A DNA stretch of 64,000 nucleotides from Blastocladiella emersonii ATCC 22665. Taxonomy: Eukaryota; Blastocladiomycota; Blastocladiomycetes; Blastocladiales; Blastocladiaceae. The position numbers and the translations under genes were made by a program. Where the stretch lies: positions 1,949,501-2,013,500 of the forward strand of contig JANHCV010000005.1 of NCBI GenBank assembly GCA_025594325.1. The letters run 5' to 3'. Numbering within the stretch: position 1 is the first letter of the stretch; every line of letters begins with the position of its first letter. Shown piece by piece: positions 44,701 through 55,534 of the stretch. The notes under the pieces were generated by a model. That model was not told the origin of the DNA. It made no database searches and saw nothing but the letters and a program-made list of their open reading frames with translations.

Positions 44701-44861
44701 TACGCCCGCGCACGCCGTCGCCGCCGCGCGACCTCGCCAACACGGAGCAGGACCGCGCCATGAACGAGATTCTCGACTCGCTGACGGCGCTCGTGGCGCG
44801 GATGCGCGACGCCAACGAGACGAACCGGCCCGTGATCCGCGAGGTGCTCGAGTACTTTTGA
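41751..44861 (+). CDS. Large protein with a degenerate kinase-like C-terminal lobe
   Basis: One exon, 1036 residues from MNAEELPP. The N-terminus is Pro/Ser/Thr-rich and disordered, with a helical block (AYFEGEVEGELRKLESSKEW) at about 100-140. The centre (about 240-640) is helical and unrecognised. At about 690-790, DVNRLLLQIFKRIAEALAYLHEQWNLAHGSVEAAHVLV mirrors the alpha-E helix and catalytic loop of protein kinases, but HRDLKxxN reads HGSVEAAH and no DFG follows. A segment like alpha-F (SDVRALGDLFHAVL) comes later. I infer a pseudokinase. The C-terminal quarter is again low-complexity. It converges with the prenylcysteine oxidase gene, 58 nt apart. Confidence 0.7.
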   Translation: MNAEELPPLPDTPTTPSSMASRIPSPSTSTTPSRRSPSPRPPPTKNNRRVSMVDLMRNPPPNLASDDLLARFPTMRSSPAIVRMLKASASAAKRQSVMNLPANLVSERQAYFEGEVEGELRKLESSKEWFDIQKYIESYYGITLVASSGTHGVPAMPPLPGSLPSGGMPLPPLPPMPPTANLPPTPPTSRPRTPPAPSSTPTPSRTPPPRSHTPPARPSTPQGKHGVNGSLLRSLALLGDVTATWAAPDGKEYLALAAPINEFLFHYRSSGATADTDRIAGVLEEMEGMDAATGELAPEDPAAWKPRVDEFVADMRAHLETTVAATKKQWATQQLARLRDDLFAQCTRHFRAVQLLKARRDDPVDELRSGAVLAHFFNWIMDGYEQRLRDLGLSPADLLPASPRLMPSVSAAPALGAGTDSPPPPSSYSLLDATLNWNALAAAMASTLGLSVGDWGIRPLGLPRNPDAVRLVTVLLGFRCAQLTLTPGIVSDDDMESLVEYFSVLHPEHAATAAASVHSLPHSLMGSGLDATRFPVNSSGTLIRLPLSSTSTPKTVTLYECAVAKQTVVAARSQGRVLRATEVKGARAVWLYQRYLRVLEILQPHRAADHPSLVTPTLVEMQGLGLPPLPLEAVPRDWMPLSPNLYFVLADSDASPGTLPLDAYLLRHYAYRKCLVTSGSSSSSSIKIDRDRAYDVNRLLLQIFKRIAEALAYLHEQWNLAHGSVEAAHVLVVGDAEAGLRASEAVVKLLPPSLALGPPPSFTPGQESDYDSTLASDVRALGDLFHAVLSRFWFTRPLVSSSTSTVAVGPTPPDSSDAVTATTSEAPAPADEQQVVPPSLEMHHEHLLMRQSTASMSSSGSGSRPSSSAITSVYGALPPLTPTGTSFPGNPLDRSGNGTLTRSATTTKKKKRPITIHLAPSIHPPWSPLYNEAATTVIQRPNTPEAPDAVPPLPSAETMPPVPPLPNSANGGSSATQHYVSPSVRPRTPSPPRDLANTEQDRAMNEILDSLTALVARMRDANETNRPVIREVLEYF

Positions 44862-44919
44862 TTGCACAGCACACTGTAACCAATATATACACACTCCTCC
44901 TCATCCTCCCTCACCAAAC

Positions 44920-46589
44920 TCAGGCAGCAGACCCGTCCTGGAGGTAGCGCACCAGGTTGCGGCTCGCGACCGTGGCCGTCTCCATGGTGCTGAGGAACCG
45001 CTCGAACCCGTTGAGGTAGAACAGCCCGGCGTCGTCGAGGCCGAGCGGCGGGAAAAAGTCGGCCAGCGGGGCCTTGAGCTTGCGCGGGCGCAGCACCGGG
45101 TACGCATCCCACTCGCGCGCCCACTCGCGGTCGACGCGGTCGAACAGCGTGTCGCGCAGCGGCGAGTTTCCCAAAGAAACCGTCGAGAAGACCTTGTACA
45201 GGTGCACGCCGCGCGGGAACAGGCCGCCGCTCAGGTCGCGCACGCGGCTCACGGACTGGACGTTGCGCGATTGCTTGGTGGTCAGGATCTGCGCGGGCGC
45301 CGACGGGAACGTGGTCGCGTTGAGGCGGCCGAGGACGTGCGTGACGTGGATGTGGTGGTACGTGACGGGCGGAGAGGCGGCGATGGGTTTCGCGGAAGCC
45401 GGCAGCTGGATCGAGGCGGCCGCGGTCGGCGGGATGGCCAGGATCACCGTGTCGTAGCTCGAGCCGTTATCCGAGTCGGTGGTGCGCAGCGTGTACCCGC
45501 CCGTCTCGTCGTCGCGGTCCACGGCGGCGATGCGCGTGTTGAGGTGCACGCGGGCGCCCGACGCGGCCAGAAAGCCCTCGAAGATTCGCTGGTTGCCCTC
45601 TACGTCCCAAAGTCAGTCTCATGGTCACGGACGGGTACCCCAGTAGGAAGCGTACCAGCGACCGTGTACGTCGGGCCCTGCACGAACCCGATGAGCGCGC
45701 CGAGGCCGTGCACCTCGTCGAGATTGCGGCCGTAGTTGACGCGGGTGATGGCCTCGATGACCTCGGCCTTGAACGCCGGGCTGACCGAGCGCGCGTGAAA
45801 GTACTTGGTCGCCGTCACGTTGATCGGGTACTCGAGGCGCAGGTGCCCGACGAGGTCGCCCCACGCGGCGAAGCTGGGGAAATCGGCGCGGTAGACGTTG
45901 GCGAGCTTGGCGGCCTGCGAGTCGGCGAGGCGGGCGACGAGCGAGGGCGCGAGGCCGTAGCGCAGGAGGCCGCGCAGCTTGGACCGCCACCCGCCGCGCA
46001 AGTCCATTTCAAAGACGATGCGCGACCCGTCCCACAGCGACGCGACGTACGGTCCCGGGCTGTTGTCCTCGGGGTCCCCGTCAGTGCTGAGGTTGAAGGC
46101 GCGGGCCGCCTGGACCAAGTTACTGTGCACGGTGAGTGTCAGTACCTGCTCGATGGTTGTAGACAGTGTGACAACGTACCGGTTCTCCTCGACAAAGATG
46201 GACGCGCCCCACTCAACGCGCGCCGTCAGGTTGAGCGCCGCGGACAGGACGAGCTCCTCGCTGTGGCACCGCCCGCCGATGCGGTCCGCCGACTCGAACA
46301 CGTCGATCTCAATGCCGGGGAACGCCTTGGAGAGAAAGTAGGCCGCCGAGGTTCCACCGGGCCCCGCTCCCACGATGGCGACGCGCTTCGGTGTCGCTCT
46401 CTTACCCGAGCCGACGGCGGGCCGAGGACGGGTGCTGCCGTCGTCGTAGCCCCAGTGGCCGTAGCCGAGCTGCGGGACCGTCTGGTCGACTAGCAGCGGA
46501 TCCCGCTCCTGGTGCTGGGCCCGCGTCGACGCGCTCAGTGCGACGAGGCACACCAGTGCGGCGAGTGCTACTCCCAGATGATGCTTCAT
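44920..46589 (-). CDS. PCYOX1: Prenylcysteine oxidase
   Basis: Exons 46180-46589, 45656-46122 and 44920-45599 give 518 residues. A signal peptide (residues 1-24) precedes the FAD-binding GAGPGG (74-79) and the typical flavin-dyad start VFESADRIGGRCHS. EGNQRIFEGFL, ILAIPPT, KVFSTVSL and the C-terminal LFYLNGFERFLSTMETATVAS match prenylcysteine oxidase and its paralogue. The enzyme oxidises prenylcysteine, released by breakdown of prenylated proteins, in lysosomes or the secretory route. The two introns are 57 and 56 nt. The upstream region has CGCGAAACGCGTCGATCAC about 65 nt before the ATG. Confidence 0.9.
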
Positions 46590-46745
46590 GGTTGCCGTTG
46601 CGTTGAGGCCAAGGACCGGAGGCCGCGAGGGGAGAAGCGACGCGACCGCGACTCGCGAAACGCGTCGATCACCCGTCACGTGCGCTCCTCCCGAACTCGC
46701 GTCTTTGCAAGTATCACGCCATGTGCCAATGTATTGTCAGGGTGG

Positions 46746-48785
46746 TCAGTCGAGCATGCTGGAGATGCGGCGGACCGGTGCCACGGTCGCCGAGGGTGTT
46801 GGACCGGCACCCATGCCCGCTGTCGTGGCCGTGGCCACCGCCGCCAATGGCCGCAGCGGCTCGAGCCGGAAGTCGACGCTCTCGACGATCCGCGCGGCAA
46901 TCTGCCCGACCGAGATGGCGAGCGCGACGATCACAAACTTGACGGCAAACTCGCCGCCCGAGCTCATGACGCCCGACACCTTTTGGTCCAGCAGACCGAC
47001 CGAGTACTACGCTCACGCTCAAAAGTCAGTCCCCACTACCATCAACCGCTCAGTCAAATAACGCACCTTGGTCGCAACGCTGCCGGGCACCAGCAGGATG
47101 ATCCCGCTCAGCGACACCTCGACGGCGCCGCCGCCGGTCAGCCGCGAGTACAGGTTGGCGCCGATGCCAATCACAAACGACACGACCAGCGACGTGGTCT
47201 CGATCCCGAACCCGAGCACGCTCGCGCACACGTAGAACAGCAGGTAGCTGACGCTCGACGACACGGTCATGGGAATGTACTGGTGCCGGTGCGCATTCAG
47301 CAGAATGTTGAGCGACAGCGTGATGAGCGGCAGGAACAGCAGGTTCCACAGCGGGTGCAGCGCGTGCGAGCACTGCAGCCCGACGGGCCGCGTCGCCGCC
47401 TCGGACAGCCCGAACACGGCGCCAAACAGATTGTACCCGATCGACAGGCCGAACGCGAGCTGGAACGCGATCATGAGCGACCACCACATGCGGCACGCGC
47501 CCGACACGATCTGCCGCGACGACAGCTCGATGAACGACGTCGAGATCCACAGGCCCGGCAGCGGGACCAAGAGGGCGGACAGCGTGGTGGCCGTGAAGCA
47601 GATGCTGGGCGAGATCCACTGCTGCGCCGCGAGCGTGAGGAACGCGACGGCCGTCGCCGCGGCAAACTCGAAGAGCGGGCCGAGGCTCGTGCCCGCCATG
47701 CCCATGTTCATGGCGCCGACGAGCAACCCCAAAACGAGGGACGCCCACGTGTCGTGCCACCCGCCGTTGAAGGCGAGCGGCGCACCGCCAAAACTGCCAA
47801 TCGCGAAAGCAAACAGCGTCGCGGTGCGGCCGTACAGCGACCCGTTCTGGATAATGTCCTCGAGCTCGGCGGTGGCCTCCTCGAGGCGGATCTGGTTGGC
47901 CGACAGCCGGTGGCACAGCTGGTTCGTGAAGTAGAGCCGGCCGACGTCGAGGCCGAACGCCATGTTGACCATGGTGGCCTCGCTGAACCCCCACGGGTGC
48001 TCGAAGCTGGCCTGCAGCGACGAGGGCAGCACGCCAAACTGCGCCGTGAGGCCGAGCGCGGTGGCGGCCTTGGTCAGGTCCGTCTCGAGGCGGAACGAGG
48101 GCAGGCCGAACGAGAAGAGCGCGCGGCCGAGCTTCATGACGAACGCCTTGGCCTGGTTGTAGTGCGCGAGCTGGTCGGGCGGGACGTGGTACGGCGAGTG
48201 GGGCGAGAGGAAGAGCTGCGAGGGGAAGGTCGGGAACGGTTGCTGCTGTTGTTGCTGTTGTGGGAACGGTGGCATGTCGAACTGCAGGTGGCGGCGGTGC
48301 GGCATGCTGGCGGGCGAGGGTAGGCGCGCGGTACCCGGAGCAGTGGTGGCGTGCAGCGAGGGCGAGCTGAGTGGGTCCGAGGTGAGGAGGGCGGTGCCGG
48401 CGCGGACGGCGGGCGATGCGGGCGACGGCGGCATCGAGTCGGCCGAGTAGCCTTGGGCGGGAGCCGTTGCGTGGGCGCGCGTATGGGCCGGCACAAACGG
48501 CAGGGCACCGTCGCCCATGACCGAGTGCGGCGTGAGCGGCGACACGTTGTCGGGAGCACCGGTACTAGGACCGGCAGCTGGAGCAACGTAGAGCGGCGGC
48601 GGCGTCGCGGTGCCCTCGGCGGCCGTCGTCGACAGCATGGACGCTCGTGGTCCGAGGGCCGCCGCAACGCTGGCGCGCAGGTTGCCGTCCGACGACGACG
48701 ACGCGAGGCTCTGCTCCCGCTGCTGCCGATCGTCATCAGACGGCTGCTGCGGCAAGTTGCGCAGTGCAATGTCTGCCTTTTCCAT
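46746..48785 (-). CDS. ThrE/Prm10-like membrane transporter (DUF1212 family)
   Basis: Exons 47067-48785 and 46746-47006 with a 60-nt intron give 659 residues. About 200 disordered N-terminal residues (Pro/Ser-rich with a poly-Gln run) precede the conserved domain: KLGRALFSFGLPSFRLETDL, GLTAQFGVLPSSLQASF, then NMAFGLDVGRL. About ten membrane helices follow, the last ending in the second exon (VKFVIVALAISVGQ). This is the layout of fungal Prm10-like proteins, related to bacterial threonine/serine exporters. The substrate is not established for the fungal group. The 3' splice site giving YSVGLLDQK was preferred over one 27 nt downstream because of intron length. Confidence 0.8.
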
Positions 48786-48986
48786 TCGTTTATCAGAGTG
48801 CTTTCAGGGTTGGGGAGAGCGAGATTTGAGGGATGAAGCGCTCCCAAAAGTGGCTGATCGGCGGTTTTGTCTCGCAGGGCGCACGTGGCCGCGGATCGGG
48901 AGACGCGTCGCGACGCGTTGCTCCCGCTTCGTGTCGGCCCCCTCTCTCTTCTAGCCACTCGAAACCCAAGTCGATGAAGTTTGGGG
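48786..48986. promoter_or_regulatory. Divergent promoter with the 13-bp element half
   Basis: A perfect GAGACGCGTCGCG, the direct-repeat unit of the 57-bp element, lies at 48900-48912 followed by ACGCGTTGCTCCC. It is about 115 nt from the ThrE-like ATG and 75 nt from the ATG of gene A. Confidence 0.5.
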
Positions 48987-50126
48987 ATGACTGACACCAT
49001 GCATTGTTCGATCCGCGTCGCTCTCGCCGCGTTTATGGCCTTCGCCATCGCCTTCGCGGCGCTCCTCGGACTCGTCGAGTCGGCGCACCGCGATTCTGCC
49101 GCGCCTGTCACCAAGCTCATCACAATTCCGTGGCGCGACCTGCCCGACTCGCCGTGGAAGCGCGACATGGTTGCCGCTGGCCTCGCCGCGCCGCAGGTCG
49201 TGCACCCGGACGGCATCGCCGCCGACTCGATCCGGTGGTCCTTGGCATACCCGAACAGCCGCATGACCGAGGCCGACTACTATGGCACGCTCCTCGCCAT
49301 CTGCACCCTCGAGACCCACCGCGTTCATGCCGACTGCGCCAACGTCGAATCGTGGGACCTCTCGCTCGAGACTCTCCACCACTTTGCCTCGGACTACTCG
49401 CTGCTCCCGGCCATCTTTGACCTCGTCTCGCCATCGGGCCGCTCGCACGGCCTTCTCGGCGCTCGATCCGACTCTCGGACCCGCTCGGGCCCGACTGTCA
49501 CGATCCGCGTCAACCACGAGCCAGAAGGCTCGGCGTCCGTTACGACTACGACAGCCACTGACCATTACACTTCCGCGCCCGCCTTCCCGGCTGCGACGGA
49601 CCTCTCGACTGTGCCGTCATCCAGCTCGGCCGCTGCTCCCGCTCCACCCGGCTCTCGTCGAGCTACTCGCAGCATCACGTACCCGCTCATGTCGGTGGCC
49701 ATCACCGTGTTCATCTACTTTGCTTCCGCCCTCCATCGATCTCGGGTGGTGAGCTCGTCCGACGTGTTCATCCTCCACGTCATCGCCAACGCACACGCCA
49801 ACATGGTCCGCCGCGGCCTGCTTCCTGATGGTACGCCAGCTCTATCAACCCTTCCGCTGGATCGGACACTTGGAGCTGACCGCGTACTCGGCCTCGATAG
49901 TCCCGATCGTGTTCGCGCTGCCCAACGACACTGCGGCGCAGGAACTCGAGCACCACGCGCATGCTGCGGCCGCTGCCTCAACCTTGTGGGCGTCGACACC
50001 GGCTGGCTTTGCCCCGGCGTGTTGACGTACCTCAACACAATGTTGATCGGGCTTACGCATCGTCACCCAGCATCATCGCCACGGGGTACGCGACTGGCCC
50101 GCTTCACATCGATCGATGGGCACTGA
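48987..50126 (+). CDS. Secreted or membrane protein of unknown function (gene A), 3' end unresolved
   Basis: I do not recognise this protein. From the ATG at 48987 (a second candidate is 48999) a signal peptide or anchor (IRVALAAFMAFAIAFAALLGL) is followed by about 200 residues with several Cys/Trp/His and a Thr/Ser-rich region. A second hydrophobic stretch (PLMSVAITVFIYFASAL) ends near 49735. Downstream another frame looks more protein-like (LYQPFRWIGHLELTAYSAS ... PIVFALPNDT, to 50025). An intron GTGAGC...CCAG at about 49748-49839 would join the two in frame. The open frame given here runs through unspliced to 50126. The 3' flank is duplicated behind gene B. Confidence 0.45.
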   Translation: MTDTMHCSIRVALAAFMAFAIAFAALLGLVESAHRDSAAPVTKLITIPWRDLPDSPWKRDMVAAGLAAPQVVHPDGIAADSIRWSLAYPNSRMTEADYYGTLLAICTLETHRVHADCANVESWDLSLETLHHFASDYSLLPAIFDLVSPSGRSHGLLGARSDSRTRSGPTVTIRVNHEPEGSASVTTTTATDHYTSAPAFPAATDLSTVPSSSSAAAPAPPGSRRATRSITYPLMSVAITVFIYFASALHRSRVVSSSDVFILHVIANAHANMVRRGLLPDGTPALSTLPLDRTLGADRVLGLDSPDRVRAAQRHCGAGTRAPRACCGRCLNLVGVDTGWLCPGVLTYLNTMLIGLTHRHPASSPRGTRLARFTSIDGH

Positions 50127-50880
50127 CCATTCATTCTGGACGCGCTCCCGTAGCTCATCCTCGCGCTGGCTTCTCGACTCGCACTTCACGCTCATCAACG
50201 CCAAAAGGTACCACGCAAGCAATTTGACCGCGCGCGACAACCTCGGTCCATCATCACGGTCCACTACATCCTCCTCAAGCGCACTACTACGCGGTCACAA
50301 CCATGTCGTAGCGTCTGCTCCCAGTCGCTCCTCATCTGGTACGCTCCGAGTTGGCCGGAAACCGCTCCCCGATCATCGCAGCTCACACTCATATCCCGCT
50401 AGCAACGACGCGTACCGGCCACCCATCGACATCACCATCGTGCGGCGTGCTTTCACAAGTCCTCCGACAAGACGCGCTTACCATCGCCCAACGGTCTCGA
50501 GTTACTTCGAACTCGACAGCGACACCACGCACGGCTCCCCGTCGACGTACATCGCCCGGCCGTGTGGGACAAATGTTCGCACACGGTCTATTAGGGGTGC
50601 GGTGCCGGGTGCGTTCAGGTCTGATGCCAGTCGCACGCGAGCGAGACCTGCTGGTGGATGTGGGCATAGAACTCATCGTTCGACGGTCCTCATGAGTTTA
50701 GCTAAATTTTTACAGATCGTTTGGTTGTGACTATGACCCGCGAGGCTGTATCAGGACCGCTTGAGAAAGTGGCGGGGGAGAGTTGCTCGCAGCGTGTTTG
50801 AGGCGCACGTGTGTGGCGCGGCGCGTCCCGCTAGCCCTTCGCGCCCACGTCGCACACTCGCGTCGCAATTCAAGCGGCGA
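50033..50880 (+). repeat. Diverged duplicate of the gene B 3' flank (copy A)
   Basis: Blocks of this stretch match 54575-55110 and 55660-55940 in the same order. Examples are AATCCTCGCG/CATCCTCGCG with CGACTC.C.CTTCACG, GGTACGCTCCGAGTT with GCAGCTCACACTCA and CCCGCTAG, CATCGCCCGGCCGTG.GGG, TCATGAGTTT, and TTGGTTGTGACTATG with CCGCGAGGCT. Two intron-like segments, including GTACGCTCCGAG...CCCGCTAG, are kept in both copies. The stretch probably holds 3' exons that have decayed or that I could not assemble. Confidence 0.7.
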
Positions 50881-52558
50881 GAGAGGACTATAATCGCGCG
50901 CTTCACGATCGCTGGCTAGCGCTGGGCACGTCACAAGGCGGTGAGGGCATCAAGACACGCTGGATGACCATCCGCTGTCGCGGACCCCGCAGTGCCTCGG
51001 TCGTATTTGACGGAAACAGTCTAGGCTTGCGAGATCTCCTGCCCAATGAAGGACATTAATCCGCGGCGTGACTCCAGTAGAGGAATCATTGAGCGTCCCG
51101 CACGTCCGATGGGCTGGTGCAGCGGGAACGATCGAAGGAAGTGGCGCAGCGACCGCCTCGGCGAGCCGACGCCGGGATAAATACACAAGGCCCGCAGTAC
51201 GGCAAGCGTATTCGTACGACGAGCGTCATGAAGAGATGATCCTAATCTTGATCCTAGGCCCTGATAAGTGAGGAGAAGCACCGTTAATGCGTTGCGGCGG
51301 GCATGAAGCTGGTCGGTCAACTGATGAGTAGGCGCAGCGCGTCGGCGTGTCTCGCACGGGAAATTCCGAAGCGCGCTTTGATTCTGCGCGAAACGCACGA
51401 GAGATTCAAGATCGAGAGACGGGGGACAACGAGTCGCGCCAAGTTCACGGGTCGTGGAGGAAGTCTCCTGATGGCAACCCCGCGTAAGCTGCCTGGGACG
51501 CGCATCCGTCGACGGACCGTTGCGTGTGCTACAGCAAGTTTAGCGACGGTATGGGGATGTAGGCAAATGCAATGGGAAGCAGATGAGCAGCGTAAAAAGC
51601 GAGTCTAGGATGGAAGTCGCGGGTCGCGACCCCACCGCCGCGCAGTTCCCGCGCGTGAGCTCTCACGTCAGCGACGTGGTCCTGTTGGTCGAACAGGCTG
51701 ACACCCGTACAAGGTAGCCTGATGCAGTGTGTGGTAGCTGAGAGCGCGTTCACCTGTGGCAAGAGGGGGCGCAAGACTCGGATCCGCTCGAACGTCATGG
51801 GCGCCGGACTCGTTTCGGCAGCGACGCGATGCAGTGACCCTCATGAATGCCGCATGCACGTGTCCGCGTTCAACCTTGGTACACTTCATTGAGCGGCCGT
51901 GAAGACTTCGTGACGCTGCCGAGTCGCGCCGATCAAACAGCGACGCCCCTGCCGCGTGTCGAGGTACCGACCTCCCTTCGCTGCCGCTGATTCGTGAGCA
52001 CTACCCAGTCAACTTTTCGGTCAAACCCCTTGATACTGGCCCGGGACATATCTTGTCAGCGGTTAGCAGAACGAGGCGGCAGCTGTGGCACAGCTCAACC
52101 GCCGCCGGGTCGGCGTCCAACTGCTGGCAGCCCACGTCGGCTCTCCTGCGGGCTCCGGGGATCACCGTTATGAAGTCTGGCCGGCTCAGACGTTGAAGAC
52201 GGGCGCGCTTACTTCAACCCATCATTGGTCGAGGCGGTGGTGGTTCAGCAGGACGCGATGCCAGAGCCGGCAAAACGTCTCCCGCGCGATCACGGCCGTG
52301 TCGCGTGATTTCGCGTCGCGTCTCGCACCCGGCGGCGCGCGCCACGGTTGCTGCTGCTCCGTGGCCGGGCCTGCCCGGTGCTGCTGCCTGCCCTGGCGCG
52401 CGGCCCGCCCGCCTCACCTCAACTCCTCCCGCCCTCGCCGACCCGTCGCCGCTCTCCCAACGGTACCCACCGAGATACCATACCCCGCAAGTCCCTGCAC
52501 TCGTGCACCGATACCGATACCGATACCCATACCCTCCTTTCGTCGCAACCCCGTCACC
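50881..52558. other. Long stretch without a recognisable gene
   Basis: About 1.7 kb with only short, compositionally ordinary open frames. GATCACGGCCGTGTCGCGTGAT near 52289 is an imperfect palindrome akin to the core of the 57-bp element, beside GTCTCCCGCGCG. An alternating GATACCGATACCGATACC run (about 52509-52531) lies just upstream of gene B. Confidence 0.4.
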
Positions 52559-54571
52559 ATGGTTCGCGTCGCCGACCTCAAGCGCCGGCTCGCCGTCGCG
52601 GCGCTGCTCGCGTTCGCCATGGCCGCCTCGGTCGTGTGCCTCTTCATCGCGCCCGCCGGCAGCTCGGCCTCGACTGCCGCGCACCTCCCCGTCCCGTCCT
52701 CGGTCTACTCGGCGTCCGCCATCTCCGACTACACCTACTACCCGACCGCTGCCGCCGCGGTCCCGTCGGGCCGGCCCCTCGCCAACCAGGTCGTCGTCAC
52801 GGCGCTCGCCATGGTCCTCGAGCTCAGCCAGGCCCACGCGTTCGGTACGTCTGCTCCTCCTCTCGCTTATCGCGCCGCGCGCGATCGGGTGCGCGGACAC
52901 GGTCGCGTCGCGGCGTCACGCGTCGGGAGACGAAATCGTGACGCGCGGTGCGCACACGTGCCGCTCGATCGGACGCGTCGCGCCACTTTCGCCTCGCCTC
53001 ACTCCCTCACTTTTCCCCGACGACCATGAAGCTCACGCAACTCACCGCAACAATGGATCGAACGAACAGAGTTTGTCCCGACCTCGGTCCTCGCCGCGGC
53101 CGCTGTACTCGCCCCGCTCGCCTTCATCGCGACGGCCCCGCTGCACTCGTCCGCCGACCTGCTCGCCTATGCGCCTCGGCCGGTCCCGCACTCTGGCTTC
53201 CTCCCCATCCTGACGCTCCCGCCTACGCGTCCGCTGCCGCCTCGTGCAACGACGCGTCCGCCCGTGCGGCCCGCGCCACTTGCGGTCGAGTGCGTCCCGA
53301 CGTGGGCTGCCAATGCCACCGTGGCCATGTTCCCGCCCACCTTTGTCCCGACCTGTGGCCCGCACGCCATCACCTTCGTCACCTGCCGGTGCTCGACGCC
53401 TCGCTCGCTCGCCCGCCCCGTCGCCGTCGTACCCGCGGCCGCCGTCGCCACCCGGCCTCGCGCCTCGGCCCCGGCCGTGCCTGCGATCCCGCTCGACCTC
53501 ACGCAGTTTACCCGCCACCATGACCTCTCGTCGATGCCCATGCCCACCATGTCGGTCGCTCCCAGTGCCGCCGTGCCCGTCCAGTCCTCGGCGGCGGGCT
53601 CGGCCGAGCGTCTCAATCTCGTGTTCGACCTGTCCGGCTACCGCTTCGTCGTCGCCGCGTCCACGGGCGTTTTCGGCTCCGCCACGGACCTCACCATCGC
53701 CGAGACCCCGAGCCCGAGCCCGATTCCGGACGGCCAGGCCAAGCCCGACAACGACAGCATCTTCTCGAGTCAGCTGGCGGGCCCTCACGTCCAAGCTACG
53801 CTTCTCGTCGCCGGTTTCATCTCGGTCGCCGACCGCGTCACCACCGACCCTCTGGGCGTCGCCGCGCTCGTCGCCGCGCTCGTCTCGGCGCTCATCCGCG
53901 CGGTCACCGCCGTGGTCCACCGTCTCGACGACTTTCTGTGCTCGCGCTTCCTCGTCCTCGTCGAGTCGCTGGGCTTCAAGCACGCGCCCGAGCCGCACAA
54001 GTGCGCGACATACTCGCGCCACGGCTCGATCACCATGGTGGCCGGTGGTCCAGGCTACGCCATGAGCTCCGCCGGCGACGCGTCCTTCCTCGCCCCGCTC
54101 ACGCACGGTGCCGTCGTCGTGCGCTTCTCGCAGGTGGTCCTGCTGCAGTCCATTGGCAAGCACATGCTCCGGCCCGCCACCGACCTCGACCAGCGCGTCG
54201 CGGCCGCCCGCACCATTCGCCAGGGCGGCTTCAAGGCGCACTCGGACCGCCTGCGCGATGCGCTCGGGCTCAAGGCGGCGCGCTTCGCACCCAAGCCGGT
54301 GCGGGTCGCCTTCAAGCCCCTCGTTCCTGCCACCGACCCCAACAGGTGCTTCACGGACCGCCGCGCATGGAGCATCACGCAGCTCCAGCTCAAGTCGGTC
54401 GACGTATGCCGCTCGATTGCCGTCCGCAGCGCGTTCCTCCCCACCACCGCCCGCTACGAAGAATGGGAGGAGCTCAAACGCCGCCGTGACGTCAAGCACA
54501 AGCTCGCGAGCATTCTCTGCAACAAGAAGTTGAAGAAGCCCCGGTGGCTGCGCCGGGTCGCCCGCTTCTAG
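52559..54571 (+). CDS. Membrane protein of unknown function (gene B)
   Basis: Exons 52559-52844 and 53070-54571 give 595 residues; the junction (F-E-F-V-P-T-S) is in frame. An N-terminal hydrophobic segment (LAVAALLAFAMAASVVCLF) is a signal peptide or anchor. A second hydrophobic segment (LAAAAVLAPLAFIATA) comes at the start of exon 2, and a third near residue 370 (ALVAALVSALIRAVTAVV). The C-terminal 180 residues are soluble-looking and very basic at the end (KKLKKPRWLRRVARF). I know no family. The intron is 225 nt, about four times the local norm, and contains sequence related to the 57-bp element. The 3' flank is shared with gene A. Confidence 0.6.
52890..52995 (+). repeat. Diverged 57-bp-element relative inside an intron
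   Basis: Within the gene B intron, GTCGCGTCGCGGCGTCACGC, then GGGAGACG, then GGACGCGTCGCGCCACTTT. The last block matches the right end of copy 1 (GACGCGTCGCGCCACACTTT). The palindromic core is degraded. Confidence 0.45.
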
Positions 54572-55199
54572 TCGAGCCGCCTCGGCCATCGTCACTCAGC
54601 ATCATCATCGTCACGAGGTATGCGACTGAGTCTACTCGTATCGATCGGCGGTCACTAACTCTCCTCGCTGTGCTCGTTTTGATAGTTAATCCTCGCGCGC
54701 GCTACTCGACTCCCTCTTCACGTCCATCAACAACCTGCCGGTGCTGTTCGGCATCGGGTCACCATCACGGCCACTGGCACTCTCGAGTCGATCTTCCGCT
54801 GCATCCTCAACACGCGCGACCTCGAGCCGATGACCACGGCCATGTCGATGCTGTTCATCACCCGGCCGCGCCTCAACTGGTACGCTCCGAGTTCACTCGC
54901 GACCGCTTCCTGATGTTCGCAGCTCACACTCACCCCCGCTAGCTACCACGCGCATCTGCCGTCGGCGTCATCATCGCGCAGCGTGTCTCGACCAGTTCTA
55001 CAACAAGACACGCTCGCGGGCACCCGTCAAGCTCGAGTCGGCTCGACCTCAACAGCGACACCACGGCTGTCCGTCGTCGTGCATCGCCCGGCCGTGCGGG
55101 TCAGATGGTTTGGGACCTAGACGCGTCGAGCCACGTCCCCCGCTCGTGCGCTGCGGGGGCAAGGGATGGCGTACCTGAAGTGGCACCATTATTACGTGG

Positions 55200-55275
55200 T
55201 GTAGCGAGGGGAGGGGTTGGGGAGAACCTCCCGCCCAGAGTGAGGCCTGCCCCGCCGCCTCGCTCGCCATCCCTT
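55200..55275 (+). repeat. Direct repeat, first copy, with a hairpin
   Basis: GAGGGGAGGGGTTGGGGAGA then ACCTCCCGCCCAGAGTGAGG, continuing to CTCGCCATCCCTT. GGGAGAACCTCCC-like complementarity could form a stem. The second copy is at 55535-55610, with a few changes. Confidence 0.75.
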
Positions 55276-55534
55276 GTCATCGTGGAGGACCGTGCTAGGC
55301 GCCTGTGCCATCACCATTGACCCGCTACGCCGAGCGCATATGTACGTCGACCGAGTCGTGGAGGCCGAGGATGGACGCGCGTGAGCGGGCTCGTGTTTGG
55401 GCGAGCTCGGGTCGCGCATTATCACCGTCGTCGTCCTCGGCCGCGCACACCGTCCCGACGCCGCGGTTCCAGCAGATGGGGCGGTACTCTAACGCAGGAC
55501 CATGTCCCCGGAGCGCACGGGACAAGGGATGGCG

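Noticed and set aside
46512-48323. 603-codon plus-strand frame opposite the ThrE-like gene
   Set aside because: Highly charged shadow frame; the minus strand encodes a recognisable membrane protein with an in-frame intron.
49748-50025. Separate small gene in the alternative frame of gene A
   Set aside because: It lacks a credible start and is better explained as a downstream exon or a frameshifted part of gene A.
53042-54595. 517-codon minus-strand open frame opposite gene B
   Set aside because: Glu/Arg/Gly-rich shadow typical of antisense frames in GC-rich codons; the plus strand has splice support and membrane segments.
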